64,000 nt of DNA from Bacillus sp. JCM 19058 (lineage in GTDB: Bacteria; Bacillota; Bacilli; Bacillales_H; Bacillaceae_D), in assembly GCA_001310555.1 (NCBI GenBank), contig BAXO01000012.1, positions 15,826-79,825 on the forward strand. The letters run 5' to 3'. This document shows, one piece after another, positions 41,787-53,364 of the stretch; position 1 is the first letter of the stretch; each line of letters begins with the position of its first letter. The notes below the pieces were generated by a model, which had not been told where the DNA came from, ran no database searches, and saw only the letters and a list, made by a program, of their open reading frames with translations. A program made the translations under genes and the position numbers.

Positions 41787-41813
41787 GAAGTCATCGTTTT
41801 AAGCGATGACTTC
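41787..41813 (-). terminator. Terminator after spo0J/parB
   Basis: GAAGTCATCG (41787-41796) and CGATGACTTC (41804-41813) form a perfect 10-bp stem with a 7-nt loop, past the parB stop. The T run on the minus strand is weak. Confidence 0.6.
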
Positions 41814-41847
41814 GTAAGGTTCATGGCCGATATTGAAGGGATTACGA

Positions 41848-42708
41848 TTATTGACTGCTTTGTTTTTCGTTTGCTAATAGCTGTAAAATCCGTTCCAAAT
41901 CATCCTCGGAGAAATAATCAATTTCTATTTTTCCTTTTTTTCTTTCCAGGCCTAATTGCGACAGACGTTCCAAGTACCGTCCGCAAATAATCCTGCCTTT
42001 CCTTCAAAAGTGGAGGCAATTCGACTTTCTTCCGTTTTGTTTCACGTGAAACATGGTTATTTAATTGATGAACCAATTGTTCAACTTCACGGACACTCAA
42101 TTTTTCCTGCAATATTTTCTCTAATAAAGCAGACACCTTTTGTTTATTTTTTTAAGCCAAGTAACGCTCTCCCGTGCCCCATCGACAGCTTGCCGTCAGA
42201 AATAAATTGCTGGACGACGATTGGCAGTTGAAGCAAGCGTAAATGATTGGCAATATGAGGACGGCTCTTTCCGAGACGTTTTGCTAATTGCTCTTGGGTA
42301 ATCGCTAAATGCTCCATCAGCTTCTCATAAGCATTCGCTTCTTCGATTGGGTTTAAATCTTCACGCTGCAAATTTTCAATTAAGGCAAATTCCATCATTT
42401 CTTGTTCGGTTAATTCTTTAATGACTGCCGGAATTTTTTTCTAGCTTAGCTAATTGCGCTGCACGAAACCTTCGTTCTCCGAGTACGATTTCATAGCCTT
42501 TAATCGTTTTTCGAACCGTCACTGGCTGTAAAATACCATGCTGTTTAATAGAGTCAGCCAGCTCTTGGATCGATTCTTCTAAAAACGATTTACGAGGCTG
42601 ATAAGGATTAGGTCGTAACTCACTAAGACTCACTTCCTCAATGCGCTCTTCTGCTTCAGTATCATCAGGAAAAAATGCTTGCAATCCTTTTCCGAGCCCT
42701 TTAGCCAT
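41848..42708 (-). CDS. parB: Chromosome-partitioning protein ParB (Spo0J), frameshifted
   Basis: CTP-dependent clamp that loads at parS and recruits SMC. N-terminal [16 protein letters not shown] motifs NPYQPRKSF and [25 protein letters not shown]; helix-turn-helix [20 protein letters not shown]. Three breaks: near 42438 (T run, [20 protein letters not shown]), near 42140, and near 41940 (7 A for 6 on the coding strand; [19 protein letters not shown]). About 285 aa. A parS site lies inside the gene. The ATG overlaps the parA stop. Confidence 0.93.
42038..42053. other. parS: parS site inside parB
   Basis: TGTTTCACGTGAAACA, a perfect 16-bp palindrome and exact consensus. It is within the coding region for [11 protein letters not shown] of ParB. 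B. subtilis also has a parS within spo0J. Confidence 0.96.
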
Positions 42709-43462
42709 TCGCAACCACTTCCTTCGCTAATTCTACATACACTTCCGCCCCACGCGATTTCGCATCATAAATAATAATTGGCTGACCATGACTTGGCGCC
42801 TCACCTAAGCGAACATTCCTTGGGATAATCGTATCGAATACTTTTTCACGAAAGTATTTTTTTGACCTCCTCTATCACTTGTATTCCCAAATTGGTGCGT
42901 GCATCAAGCATCGTTAATAACACTCCCTCAATGGCTAGTTCCGTATTCAAGTGCTTTTGAACAAGTCTTACCGTGTTCAACAGTTGGCTTAAGCTTCCAG
43001 CGCATAATATTCACATTGCACCGGTATTAATACTGAATCAGAAGCCGTTAAAGCATTTATCGTCAGCAATCCAAGCGATGGTGGACAATCAATAAATATG
43101 TAATCATAGTTTGCTGAAACCTTTGCTAACGCACGCTTAAGTCGAACCTCGCGCGAAATCGTCGAAACAAGCTCAATTTCAGCACCCGATAACTGGATCG
43201 TTGACGGAATTACATCAAGATTTTCTACCGTTGTCTGTCTAATAATCGTATTCGCTTCAATATCCTCAACTAGAATATCATAAATACATTCGTCGACATC
43301 GCCTTTTTCCACTCCGACGCCACTCGTCGCATTCCCTTGGGGATCGATATCAACCAAAAGTACCTTTTTTCCAATGTAGGCCAGGCACGCACTCAGATTG
43401 ACAGCTGTTGTCGTTTTTCCAACTCCACCTTTTTGATTTGCTACAGCAATGATTTTGGCCAT
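42701..43462 (-). CDS. parA: ParA/Soj ATPase, frameshifted
   Basis: Deviant Walker-type ATPase that works with ParB and regulates DnaA. N-terminal [20 protein letters not shown] (deviant Walker A with signature Lys), [14 protein letters not shown], and FIDCPPSLG. Breaks: near 42992 (one G missing; [20 protein letters not shown]) and near 42860 (7 A for 6 on the coding strand; [15 protein letters not shown]). About 253 aa. The start is ATG 43462 (TAGGTGA upstream), not the longer frame from 43582. Confidence 0.95.
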
Positions 43463-43681
43463 GCTGTCACCTACTTTCCATCCAATCATTGAACCTCTTA
43501 GTATGCGATTGAAAAGGCAGCTCACTCCTATAATCTTCGATGAGGGAGTTGACTGCCCTAGCAATCTACGAAACGTTTTCAAGCAAAGATATTTTTTATT
43601 TTACCACAGTTTACTCACTATGATTTTAGAAAGTTATGTGATTGTTCATAAACCTTTCTCCATTGTGCAGGTCAGCTGACT

Positions 43682-43718
43682 TAAAAATAATCTACCGTCA
43701 ATCGATAGATTATTTTTA
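43682..43718 (-). terminator. noc terminator
   Basis: Perfect 13-bp stem TAAAAATAATCTA/TAGATTATTTTTA with an 11-nt loop. The A-rich arm overlaps the probable stop codon of noc. Confidence 0.75.
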
Positions 43719-44553
43719 GGGATACGGATTGTAAATTGGTAGAACTCCTCATGCTCTTCCTCATTTGTATCTACGTTTAAACCGCTTTTAAGCACCATAT
43801 CAACCGATTGGCGAATGGTGTTCATCGCGATTCTCATATCCTTTGAAAACGATTTACGCGTCGAACGCTTTTGCTTCGGGGGCGTTTCGGTACCGCCTAG
43901 TAGAGACTTTACGCTTTCTTCTGTTTGCTTGACATTTAATTGCTGCTCAATAATTTCAGCGAGCAGTTTAGTTTGTAGTTCTTCATTTTTGAGAGCAAGC
44001 AATGAACGCGCGTGCCGTTCTGAAATTTCGCGTTCGCGAATAGCTTGCTGCACAGCTTCAGGTAAATGAAGGAGACGGAGCTTGTTTGCCACAGTCGACT
44101 GTCCTTTTCCGAGTCTCTGTGCCAGGCTTTCCTGCGTTAAGCCATGCAGCTCGATTAACTTCGCGTAGGCTATAGCCTCTTCAATGGCAGTTAAGCCTTC
44201 CCGTTGAAGGTTTTCAATTAAGGCAATCGATGCTGTTTGCGAGTCATTAAATTCTTTAATTAAGGCTGGTATCGTTTCCCAGCCTAACTTCGTAACTGCA
44301 CGCCAACGCCTTTCACCAGCGATTAGCTCATATTTGCCTTCGCGCTCCCTAACGACAATTGGCTGAATCACCCATGTGTCCGAATCGTCTGGGCAAGCTC
44401 ATCAATCTTTTCTTCATCAAATACTGTCCTTGGCTGAAATCGATTGGGGACGATATCTACAATCGATATTTGTCTTACTTCTTCGTTTTCACTAGCTTCT
44501 ATCTCAGCCTGCTTATCATTAAAGCCGAATAGGCGTGAAAAAGGTTGTTTCAT
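43711..44553 (-). CDS. noc: Nucleoid occlusion protein Noc, frameshifted
   Basis: ParB paralogue that binds its own sites and the membrane to keep division away from the nucleoid. The N-terminal amphipathic [11 protein letters not shown] fits the membrane-targeting helix. CTP motifs NRFQPRTVF and [25 protein letters not shown]; helix-turn-helix [20 protein letters not shown]. Breaks near 44370 (one G missing; [16 protein letters not shown]) and at the end: one more A near 43715 gives [10 protein letters not shown] and stop in the terminator arm; without it the frame reads on to 43646 through the terminator. About 281 aa. Confidence 0.9.
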
Positions 44554-44873
44554 CGCCTGACACCACCTTTTGAATGTAACCGTATTTGCTACTTTCGACA
44601 GAGAACGTCTAAATCCTTCTTCTACCTACCTAGTTCATTTATATCTCGACTGTCTGTTAGCGTCAAGTATTAACTTCGTCTATTTCTCTTAAATAAACGG
44701 AAAGTAAAGCCCACACGTGTAAAATTGAGAGAAAACGAACATGCGAATCCCGCCCAGCAACACAGTAGTAGAAGTTCCATGTGAACGTTTACCGTTAAAT
44801 TCACAGGAAAAGCGGGATACAACTGTAATAGCATTAAACAACAACGGATGTTTCACGTGAAACATCCGTTGCA
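44554..44873. other. rsmG to noc intergenic region with parS
   Basis: About 320 bp. It contains the noc promoter region and a perfect parS at 44849-44864. No gene; the 44689-44874 frame is not credible. Confidence 0.6.
44849..44864. other. parS: parS site within a 30-bp palindrome
   Basis: TGTTTCACGTGAAACA, exact consensus, at the centre of a perfect 30-bp palindrome (44842-44871; outer arms CAACGGA/TCCGTTG). It begins 3 bp past the rsmG stop and so could also fold as the rsmG terminator hairpin. Confidence 0.95.
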
Positions 44874-45589
44874 TTATAGTGGCTGCTTATTCGGTATTCC
44901 TGGCTTTCTTGGGTATTTGTTCGGTGTATTGTTCCTCTTTTTCACAATAATAATATGGCGTTCACTTTCTTCAAGCGGCAGTCGTAATTGATGATCCGAC
45001 TCTAGTACTCCACCTAAAAGCTTCAGCGCCGACTGCGCTTGCTTTAATTCGTCCGCTGCTCCGGCGCCTTTCATCGCTATGAAGCTTCCACCCTTTTTAA
45101 CGAATGGCAAGCAAAGCTCGGCAAGAACCGACATTCTCGCCACAGCCCTAGCTGTCACTAAATCATACTGCTCTCGGTGGTTCGGATCTTGCCCTAAATC
45201 TTCGGCACGCCCGTGGTAAAAAGAAATCGATTCAAGTGCCAATTCGTTAGCAAGCTCCTTTAGAAAAGTAATTCGCTTGTTCAACGAATCGACGATACTA
45301 ACGTGCAGATCAGGAAATACAATCTTTAAAGGAATGCTAGGAAATCCGGCACCAGCACCGATATCGAGCAGCTTTTGGCCATTTTTAAAGCGATAAAAAA
45401 AACTGGCAGAAAGCGAATCGTAGAAATGCTTCAAATACACTTCCGTCTCTGTTGTCAAAGCCGTTAAGTTTTATTTTTTTCATTCCATTCAATTAATATA
45501 TTAAAATAGTTTTCGAATTGATTCAATTGCTTCTCCGTCAATTGAATTCCTTGTTCGTTCAGGCTGGAAATAAACTGTTCCTTCGTCAT
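44874..45589 (-). CDS. rsmG: 16S rRNA (guanine527-N7)-methyltransferase RsmG (GidB), frameshifted
   Basis: SAM-dependent methyltransferase for G527 of 16S rRNA. N-terminal helices ([19 protein letters not shown]), SAM motif [32 protein letters not shown] and FIAMKG. ATG 45589 has AGGAGCG upstream. The frame breaks near 45468 (one A missing; [20 protein letters not shown]). About 238 aa, normal. Follows mnmG by 14 bp. Confidence 0.95.
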
Positions 45590-45602
45590 TACGCGCTCCT
45601 AT

Positions 45603-47495
45603 CTAGGACGATTTGATTTTAGCCAATCTGCCTTGCTCAATGTAGACGAGTAAAATGGAAATATCCGCCGGATTTACTCCTGACACACGCGAGGCCTGCC
45701 CTACAGAAAGCGGTCTAACTTCATGAAGCTGATGCTTCGCTTCTGAGGCGAGTCCATGAATAGCAAAATAATCCAGATCGGCTGGGATCTTTTTATTTTC
45801 CATTTTCTTTGCTCTTTCCACTTGCTGAAGCTGCTTCTCGATGTAGCCTTCATACTTGATTTGAATTTCTACCTGCTCGGTCACCTCTGGGTCAAGCTCG
45901 AGCGGAGCCGCCGGGATCACCGTTGCCAAATCGCGATACGTCATCTCAGGTCGCTTTAGAAACGCCGTTGCCTGAACAGCCTCTTGCAATGGTGCAGAAT
46001 TCACTTTTTCGAGTAATGCTGCGACCTCAGCTGAAGGTTTAATTACTAATTTTTTCAATCTCTTCTTCTCGTCCTCAACCTGCTGCTTTTTTTGTAAGAA
46101 ATCGTTGATACCGCGGCTCAGAGATCAAACCGATTTCGTGTCCAAGCTCAGTCAAACGATAATCAGCATTGTCGTGGCGCAGCAACAGACGGTATTCGGC
46201 ACGGGATGTGAGCAGTCGATACGGCTCACTCGTTCCTTTTGTAATTAAATCGTCGATCAATACGCCAATATAAGCTTGAGAGCGGTCTAGGACGACTCCT
46301 TCTCTCCCCTGAACTTTACGTGCAGCGTTTATCCCAGCCATAATCCCTTGTGCAGCAGCTTCTTCATAGCCTGAAGTACCGTTAATTTGTCCTGCAGAGA
46401 ACAGACCAGGAATTTTTTTTCGTCTCAAGTGTCGGCCACAGCTGGGTCGGAACGAGGGCATCGTATTCGATCGCATAGCCAGGGCGCATCATCCGGGCAT
46501 TTTCAAGGCCTGGAACGGTTTTCAGCAAGGAAAGCTGTACATCCTCAGGCAGGCTTGTCGACAGCCTTGTACATAAACCTCGGACGTCTGGCGACCTTCG
46601 GGCTCCAAAAAGATTTGATGCCGCGGCTTGTCATTAAATCGAACGACCTTATCCTCAATCGACGGACAGTAGCGCGGCCCCTTCCCTTTAATCATCCCGG
46701 AATACATCGGTGAGCGATTAAGGTTAGCATTGATCAATTGGTGTGTTTCAGCGCTCGTATACGTAAGCCAGCACGGGAGCTGATCGGTAATATATTTGGT
46801 CGTTTCATAGGAAAATGCGCGTGGCTCTTCATCGCCGGGTTGGATTTCCGTTTTATCGTAATCGATCGTTGTCCCGTTCACCCGCGGTGGTGTCCCTGTT
46901 TTAAACCTAACGATGTCAAAGCCAAGCTCCTTCAGATGCTCAGCAAGCTGCACAGAAGGCTGCATGTTATTCGGACCACTTTCGTAAGCTAAATCACCGA
47001 TGATAATTTTCCCACGCAAATATGTCCCTGTCGTTATAATCACTGCCTGACTGCGGTATTCTGCGCCGGTATTCGTGACTACCCCCCGGCAAATTCCTTC
47101 TTCGATAATGAGCCGATCGACCATGCCTTGGCGTAATAACAGATTTTCTTCCGCTTCTATCGTCTTTTTCATTTCATGCTGATAGAGAAACTTATCGGCC
47201 TGTGCTCTGAGAGCCGTACGGCCGGTCCTTTTCCAGTATTCAGCATTCTCATTTGAATATGCGTCTTATCGATATTTTTCGCCATTTCTCCGCCCAAAGC
47301 ATCGAGCTCACGAACAACGACTCCCTTTGCCGGACCGCCAATGGATGGATTACATGGCATAAATGCTACTGCATCAAGGTTTAACGTCAGCATCAAAGTA
47401 TTCGCCCCCATGCGTGCCGCAGCAAGGCCTGCTTCGACGCCGGAATGGCCGGCGCCAATGACGATGACATCAAATTCTCCACCTTGGAAACTCAT
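45603..47495 (-). CDS. mnmG: tRNA modification enzyme MnmG (GidA), frameshifted
   Basis: FAD-dependent partner of MnmE; makes cmnm5U34 in wobble position of several tRNAs. N-terminal [20 protein letters not shown] is the FAD-binding Rossmann motif; [52 protein letters not shown] and [19 protein letters not shown] follow. Breaks near 47190, 46550-46430 (includes an 8-T run) and 46070 separate four ORFs. About 630 aa rejoined, normal. The start 16 bp after mnmE indicates co-transcription. Confidence 0.95.
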
Positions 47496-47510
47496 GCGGT
47501 TCCCTCCTTT

Positions 47511-48887
47511 TTATTTACCTAAACAAAATTGTGAAAACAGTTGATCAATTAAGCTCTCGTGAACATTGTCTCCAATAATCTCTCCGAGAAGCTCCCACGT
47601 TCTCGTTATATCGATTTGCACTAAGTCGATCGGGACTCCGCTTTCAATTGCTCCTATCGCATCCTCGACCGTTGCTCTTGCCTGTTCCAGTAAGCCTATA
47701 TGCCTAGTATTTGAAACATAAGTTAAGTCCCCACCTTCAATTTCACCTTCAAAAAAGAGCCCGGCAATCGCCTGCTCCAGATCATCGACACCTCGATCTT
47801 GAAGTAATGAAGTGGTAATCACCGGACGTTTGTCCGCCAGCGACTGCACCTGTTCCAAATCAATTTGCCTATCGAGATCGGTTTTGTTAACGATCACAAT
47901 CGCATCCATATTTTCAATCGCCTTAAATAAAGCTCGGTCCTCTTTTGTTAAAGTCTCACCGTAGTTCAGAATAAGTAAAATCAAATCGGCTTCCTTTAAC
48001 ACTTGCCTCGATCGTTCAACACCTATCCGTTCGACAATATCTTCGGTTTCACGAATTCCCGCCGTATCGATAAGCCGGAGCGGAACTCCCCTGACATTAA
48101 CATATTCCTCAATAACATCCCGGGTCGTTCCCGGGATATCTGTGACAATGGCTTTATTTTCATGAACGAGACTATTTAATAGCGAGGATTTCCCGACGTT
48201 AGGACGCCCAATAATGGCGGTTGAAATCCCCTCTCGCAAAATTTTTCCTTGAGCCGCAGTCATTAGCAGCTTCGCAATTTCGGCCTTAACAAAGCTCGTT
48301 TTCTCTAGAAGGAGCTCGTGAGTTACCGTCTCTGCATCGTATTCAGGATAATCTATATTTACCTCGACGTGAGCCAGCGTCTCAAGCAGCGCCTGCCTTA
48401 ACGTCGTAATCTTCGCTGACAAACGTCCTTCAACTTGCTTCAGTGCGATATTCATCGCTTTATCCGTTTTTGAACGAATCAAATCCATGACAGCTTCTGC
48501 CTGAGATAAGTCTATCCGCCCATTCAAAAAGGCACGCTTCGTAAATTCTCCTGGCTCAGCTAGGCGGGCACCATGCGATAAAGCAAGCTGAAGCACGCGA
48601 TTAACTGACATCAGCCCGCCATGACAATTAATTTCAATAACATCCTCACGCGTGAATGTCCGTGGAGCACGTAAAACAGAAACCATCGCTTCCTCTACCC
48701 GCTCTCCCGTTCTCGAATCGACGATATGCCCGTACTGAATCGAATGAGAGTCCGCTTCGGCAAGTTTTTGCTTGCCAATATATAGCCTATCTGCAATCTC
48801 AATCGCCTGGTCCCCGCTTAGCCTGACAATGCCGATAGCGCCTTCTCCCAATGCTGTCGAAATGGCAGCGATCGTATCCATTTCCAT
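47511..48887 (-). CDS. mnmE: tRNA modification GTPase MnmE (TrmE)
   Basis: Intact, about 458 aa. N-terminal formyl-THF-binding domain ([20 protein letters not shown]), helical domain, inserted G domain with [12 protein letters not shown] (G1), [16 protein letters not shown] (G3) and NKTD (G4), and C-terminal FCLGK with the functional Cys. The start is set at ATG 48887, 7 nt after GAGGTG; ATGs at 48893 and 48881 are alternatives. Confidence 0.96.
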   Translation of the reverse strand: MEMDTIAAISTALGEGAIGIVRLSGDQAIEIADRLYIGKQKLAEADSHSIQYGHIVDSRTGERVEEAMVSVLRAPRTFTREDVIEINCHGGLMSVNRVLQLALSHGARLAEPGEFTKRAFLNGRIDLSQAEAVMDLIRSKTDKAMNIALKQVEGRLSAKITTLRQALLETLAHVEVNIDYPEYDAETVTHELLLEKTSFVKAEIAKLLMTAAQGKILREGISTAIIGRPNVGKSSLLNSLVHENKAIVTDIPGTTRDVIEEYVNVRGVPLRLIDTAGIRETEDIVERIGVERSRQVLKEADLILLILNYGETLTKEDRALFKAIENMDAIVIVNKTDLDRQIDLEQVQSLADKRPVITTSLLQDRGVDDLEQAIAGLFFEGEIEGGDLTYVSNTRHIGLLEQARATVEDAIGAIESGVPIDLVQIDITRTWELLGEIIGDNVHESLIDQLFSQFCLGK

Positions 48888-49075
48888 CCTCATTCACCTC
48901 GCCTACGTTTCTGACCTGATCGGTTGTAAATATTCTCTGCAATTTATGCCTCAAGTCTTATCCAAAAAAAAGACAAAACATACGTATAGAAGAGCGTTGT
49001 CCATCCTTCACTCAACTAATTAGAATAACATACGTAGCGCAAAAAAAGCTACTTGCGACGAAGCCAAATGAGAAA

Positions 49076-49108
49076 AAACCTCCGTCTGAACCGACAGAGG
49101 TTTTTGAA
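49076..49108 (-). terminator. Terminator after jag
   Basis: On the minus strand AACCTCTGTC-GGTTCA-GACGGAGGTT is followed by TTTTTTC. It lies 10-40 bp past the jag stop, separating rpmH-rnpA-spoIIIJ-jag from mnmE-mnmG-rsmG. Confidence 0.8.
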
Positions 49109-49118
49109 ATCAAGTTTA

Positions 49119-49753
49119 CTAGCTTTCGTTTTCATAGGTCGGAGCAATGACAATATGACGCCTTGCTCCTTGCCCTTCTGAATAGGTTTCGATTCCATTC
49201 GTGTTTTGCAATGCAGTATGAATGACCTTTCGTTCCTTCGCATGCATCGGCTCTAAAGCAACTTTCTTTTGAAGCCGTATAACCTTCCCACCTACCCGGT
49301 GAGCAAGCTGTTCAAGTGATTGCTTTCTTCTTTCCCGATAATTTTCAGCATCTAGCTCAATGCGGACAAAATCATCCTTATCCCGATTCGCGATCAAATT
49401 CGTCAAATATTCAAGTGCATCAAGAGTTTGACCTCTTTTCCCAATTAAACGTCCGACCCTTCATCGCCCTTCAGGTCAAATCGAATCAGCTCTTCACGTT
49501 TGAACGTCTCAATGGTTGCCGGAATGTCCATATGTTTCAGTGTGCTATCCAGAAAGGCAAAGGCTTCTTCGACAGGATCAGGTTTGACATGAGCTTCAAT
49601 AATCGCGGGCTTCGTTCCCAAAAAGCCGAGAAATCCCTTTTGCGGTTCCTCCACCACTCGATATGAAAGGCGTTCCTTGGTCGTTTCCAATTCACGTAAG
49701 GCCTTGTTCACAGCTTCTTCTATCGTTTTCCCTGATACAGTCAAATGCGTCAC
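49119..49753 (-). CDS. jag: RNA-binding protein Jag/KhpB (SpoIIIJ-associated), frameshifted
   Basis: Jag_N domain ([20 protein letters not shown] ... [15 protein letters not shown]), KH domain ([20 protein letters not shown]) and C-terminal R3H domain ([18 protein letters not shown]). GTG start overlaps the spoIIIJ stop (GTGA). The frame breaks near 49455 before GRLIGKRGQ. About 211 aa. RNA-binding partner in cell-shape and sporulation control. Confidence 0.9.
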
Positions 49754-50573
49754 TTTTTCTTGCCTCCTTTTTTCCCTTTTCCATTACTTGGAGAGGTTGC
49801 AACCTTCTTTCGACCTTCCGCTTTTTCTTCCTTTGTTTTCCCGACATTTGGACCGGTAATAAAGTAGGTTTGAGCAATCATAAATATGTTACCGACCACC
49901 CAGTAGAGCGCAAGTGCCGCCGGGAAAAACATCGCAAATACCATAATCATAATCGGCATCATGTAAAGCAAAATTTTCATTTGCGGGTTATCTTGAACCA
50001 TCATCATCCGCTGCTGAATAAAGGTTGTCGCTCCAGCAATTAGCGGTAATAAAAATAGCGGGTCTGGCGCATCAAGGGCAAACCATAAAAAGCTATGACC
50101 GCCAATTTCATCCGTCCGCATGATAGCATGATACAAGGCAAGCAAAATCGGCATTTGCACAATGACAGGTAAACAACCCGCCAATGGATTCACGCCCTTT
50201 GACTGGAACATTTCCATCGTTTCCTTTTGCAGCTTCTGCTGGGTTTGCTGATCCTTCGCACTATATTTTTCCCTCAGCTTTTGCAGCTCTGGCTGAATGG
50301 CCTGCATCGCCTTTGTACTTTTCGTTTGTTTAATCATAAGCGGCAGCACGAGTAACCGCAACAATATCGTAACGATAACAATGGCAAGTCCATGGGCAAA
50401 ATCTGTATTGATCGTATCTGCAATATAAATGATCAAAAAGAAAGCGGGTAAACAAAATACGAATTCCAAATGCCTTCACTTTCTTTTGTAATCGGCTGCT
50501 CAATGTCGAAACAGCCAGTCATAACGAGAAGCATGCTGACTATTATTGCAGCGAGACCGAATTTCTTAAGCAC
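49750..50573 (-). CDS. spoIIIJ: Membrane protein insertase SpoIIIJ/YidC1 (OxaA), frameshifted
   Basis: Lipoprotein insertase for membrane proteins. GTG 50573 begins [17 protein letters not shown] with lipobox VMTGC. Five membrane segments follow ([10 protein letters not shown] ..., [20 protein letters not shown] with the conserved Arg, [52 protein letters not shown]) and a basic tail [10 protein letters not shown]. The frame breaks near 50450 ([13 protein letters not shown] to LIIYIAD). About 274 aa. Required in sporulation for sigma-G activation in B. subtilis. Confidence 0.92.
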
Positions 50574-50592
50574 GAACTTCCCTCCTTACTTC

Positions 50593-50990
50593 CTAAAAAT
50601 TTTCGCGATAAATCGCTAAAAAAACCTTTTTATTTTTTGAATCCATCGCTTTCTTTTTTAAACGCCCTTTTTTTAAAACATGCTTGAGGCTGCTCTCAAC
50701 CGCCCGATAATCCATCTCTGCCGCCGGTTTACGAGCAATAACTACATAATCAATATCCTGACGCAATTCATTAAGATTTTGTTGAAAAAAAAGCTCGAAT
50801 CAAGCGTTTGATTCGATTTCTAGTTACAGCATTGCCCACTCGCTTACTGACAGATAATCCAAGACGTAGCCTAGTTTGTCCTTCTTTTTTTCAAGGCGTA
50901 TAAAACAAATTGACGATTCGCAACGGAATCTCCTTGTTTAAATACACGGGAAAACTCTTCATTTTTTTTGAGCCGTTGCTCCTTCTTCAT
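50593..50990 (-). CDS. rnpA: Ribonuclease P protein component, frameshifted
   Basis: Protein subunit of RNase P. ATG 50990 (GAGGTG upstream) begins [20 protein letters not shown]; the family core [20 protein letters not shown] (RNR motif) follows. Two one-base insertions break it: 7 A for 6 near 50890 and 8 T for 7 near 50790, both on the coding strand. About 131 aa, ending [10 protein letters not shown]. The ORFs are too short to be seen without repair. Confidence 0.92.
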
Positions 50991-51151
50991 TTATCACACC
51001 TCAGCCTCTAAATACTTAAGAGGATCATCTATCAAAAAACATACTCGGGAGCAGAACTAGGCCTACCCTGCCATGAGAAATCCGGGAATCCTGCAAATAA
51101 AGTATGTACTTCTAAAGACCATTCAGAATTTGTCTCTCTCCTCAGTCATCT

Positions 51152-51177
51152 TAAAAAAAGACCACTGAAAATCAGTG
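51152..51177 (-). terminator. Hairpin with T run between rpmH and rnpA
   Basis: CCACTG-ATTTT-CAGTGG followed by TCTTTTTTT on the minus strand, starting 3 nt past the rpmH stop. It would give most transcripts a short rpmH mRNA and let part read on into rnpA. Confidence 0.75.
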
Positions 51178-51179
51178 GC

Positions 51180-51318
<139 letters not shown>

Positions 51319-51500
51319 TTATTACACCTCCCTCGAGGATCATCGAATAATTTCACATACTTAAAGACAGTCTTATAAATTATAATGACTGAATGGACCA
51401 AAAGTCAAGATTCGTTTTCCATTCTCTAACGATCAATTTGTACTTTCTATTTGATTCCTCATGGGCGTCTACTTCGAATCCAGTCTTCTCCCTCCTTTTC

Positions 51501-51735
51501 TGTGGATAACCAATTTCCGACACCATTCGATTTAGTCACAGCTTTATCGACAGATTATACACATATCTTGTGTTGTGGACAAAAGCTGACCACAACATCA
51601 TGTAGGATGTGGATAAATCAATTAAAGCATTGCGACATCAGCTTTTATTTGCTATGATTATATTGTTTTCACTCGTGGATAATTGTTGAGTATAGTTCAC
51701 CTGTCCACAGCCTGTGGGTAAGGTTGTGGACAGGT
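51501..51735. other. oriC: oriC part 1: DnaA-box cluster between rpmH and dnaA
   Basis: Boxes: TGTGGATAA at 51501-51509 and 51608-51616 (exact), TTATACACA at 51555-51563, TGTGGACAA at 51574-51582, CGTGGATAA at 51674-51682, TGTGGGTAA at about 51714-51722 and TGTGGACAG at about 51725-51733. This is the incA/incB-like box region upstream of dnaA in Bacillus; it also allows DnaA autoregulation of the dnaA promoter. The stretch 51736-51960 holds the promoter and leader of dnaA. Confidence 0.9.
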
Positions 51736-51962
51736 TTTATTTTTTTTGTTTAAAACATTGTCCCCTTTTTTTGTGGAGAAGTTGATAATGATGCTTCTCT
51801 ACTATATTATTAGTTATTCACCTTCCTAAGGGGCAGTATATTTATTCGTCGGTCATGTAAGTTGTACAAATACTGTACAACGAAGAGAGCGCTTTAGGTA
51901 TCACTTCAAATCGCTGAATAAATTCGTTCTCGATTTTAATAGAGAAAAGGAGGCTAAAACCG

Positions 51963-53316
51963 TTGGAGAATATTCAGGATCTGTGGGAGAGAGCGTTAAC
52001 TGAAATTGAAAAAAAGGTTAGTAAACCAAGCTATGAAACTTGGTTAAAAGCAACCAAAGCCAATGAGATCCAAAATAGTACGATTACGATTACCGCCCCT
52101 AATGAATTTGCCCGAGACTGGCTTGAAGAGCATTATGCTGGTCTGGCTTCAGATACAATTGAAAAGCTAACCGGGACTAGACTTGTCCCTAAATTTGTCA
52201 TTCCGAAAAACAAATTTGAAGACGATTTTCCGTTTGAGTCACCGCCTAAAAAGAAGAACAAACAAGAGATCGGCATATCGGCATCACCTACTAGAACAAT
52301 GCTAAATGACAAGTATACCTTTAATACATTCGTTATCGGTTCTGGCAATCGTTTTGCGCACGCAGCATCATTAGCGGTCGCCGAAGCCCCCGCCAAAGCT
52401 TACAATCCATTGTTTATTTATGGGGGGGTTGGTCTCGGTAAAACCCATTTAATGCACGCAATCGGTCATTACGTAATGGAGCATAATCCGGAGGCAAAGG
52501 TCGTTTATTTGTCATCCGAAAAATTCACAAACGAGTTTATTAACGCTATCCGAGACAATAAAGCGATCAATTTTCGCAATAAGTACCGAAATGTTGACGT
52601 ATTGCTTATCGACGATATTCAGTTTCTAGCAGGGAAAGAACAAACGCAAGAAGAATTTTTCCATACCTTTAATGCCTTACACGATGAATCGAAGCAAATT
52701 GTCATTTCCAGCGATCGTCCGCCAAAGGAAATTCCCACGTTAGAGGATCGACTCCGCTCACGGTTTGAATGGGGGCTAATCACAGACATTACGCCGCCCG
52801 ATCTAGAAACGAGAATTGCAATTTTACGAAAAAAAAGCGAAGGCAGAGCAGCTCGATATTCCAAATGAAGTCATGCTCTATATCGCAAATCAGATTGATA
52901 CGAATATTCGTGAGCTCGAAGGTGCACTTATACGGGTTGTGGCTTATTCATCCCTTATTAATCAAGACATGAATGCTGATTTGGCTGCGGAGGCTCTGAA
53001 AGACATTATCCCGAATTCGAAACCCCGAGTCTTAACGATTGTCGATATTCAAAGGCTTGTTGGCGAATTTTATCATGTTAAGCTCGAGGATTTTAAAGCA
53101 AAGAAACGAACGAAGTCGATCGCGTTCCCGAGACAAATTGCAATGTATCTATCCCGAGAAATGACCGACGCGTCGCTTCCTAAAATTGGAAGTGAGTTTG
53201 GCGGGCGTGATCATACGACCGTCATTCATGCCCATGAAAAGATTTCGAAATTACTCGCTACCGACCAAGAGCTTGAGGAGAAAGTTAAAGAGATTATGGA
53301 AAAGCTTCGTTCCTAG
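51963..53316 (+). CDS. dnaA: Chromosomal replication initiator DnaA, frameshifted
   Basis: AAA+ initiator. The TTG 51963 has GGAGG 12-13 nt upstream. Domain I ([20 protein letters not shown]), linker domain II, AAA+ domain III with [18 protein letters not shown] (Walker A), [10 protein letters not shown] (Walker B) and [20 protein letters not shown], and domain IV with the DnaA signature [15 protein letters not shown]. The frame breaks near 52835 (8 A where 7 are needed: [17 protein letters not shown]). About 451 aa rejoined, normal. Confidence 0.97.
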
Positions 53317-53364
53317 TTTGGGGATATTGTGAATAATCTATACAAGCCTATCAACATTCTACTC

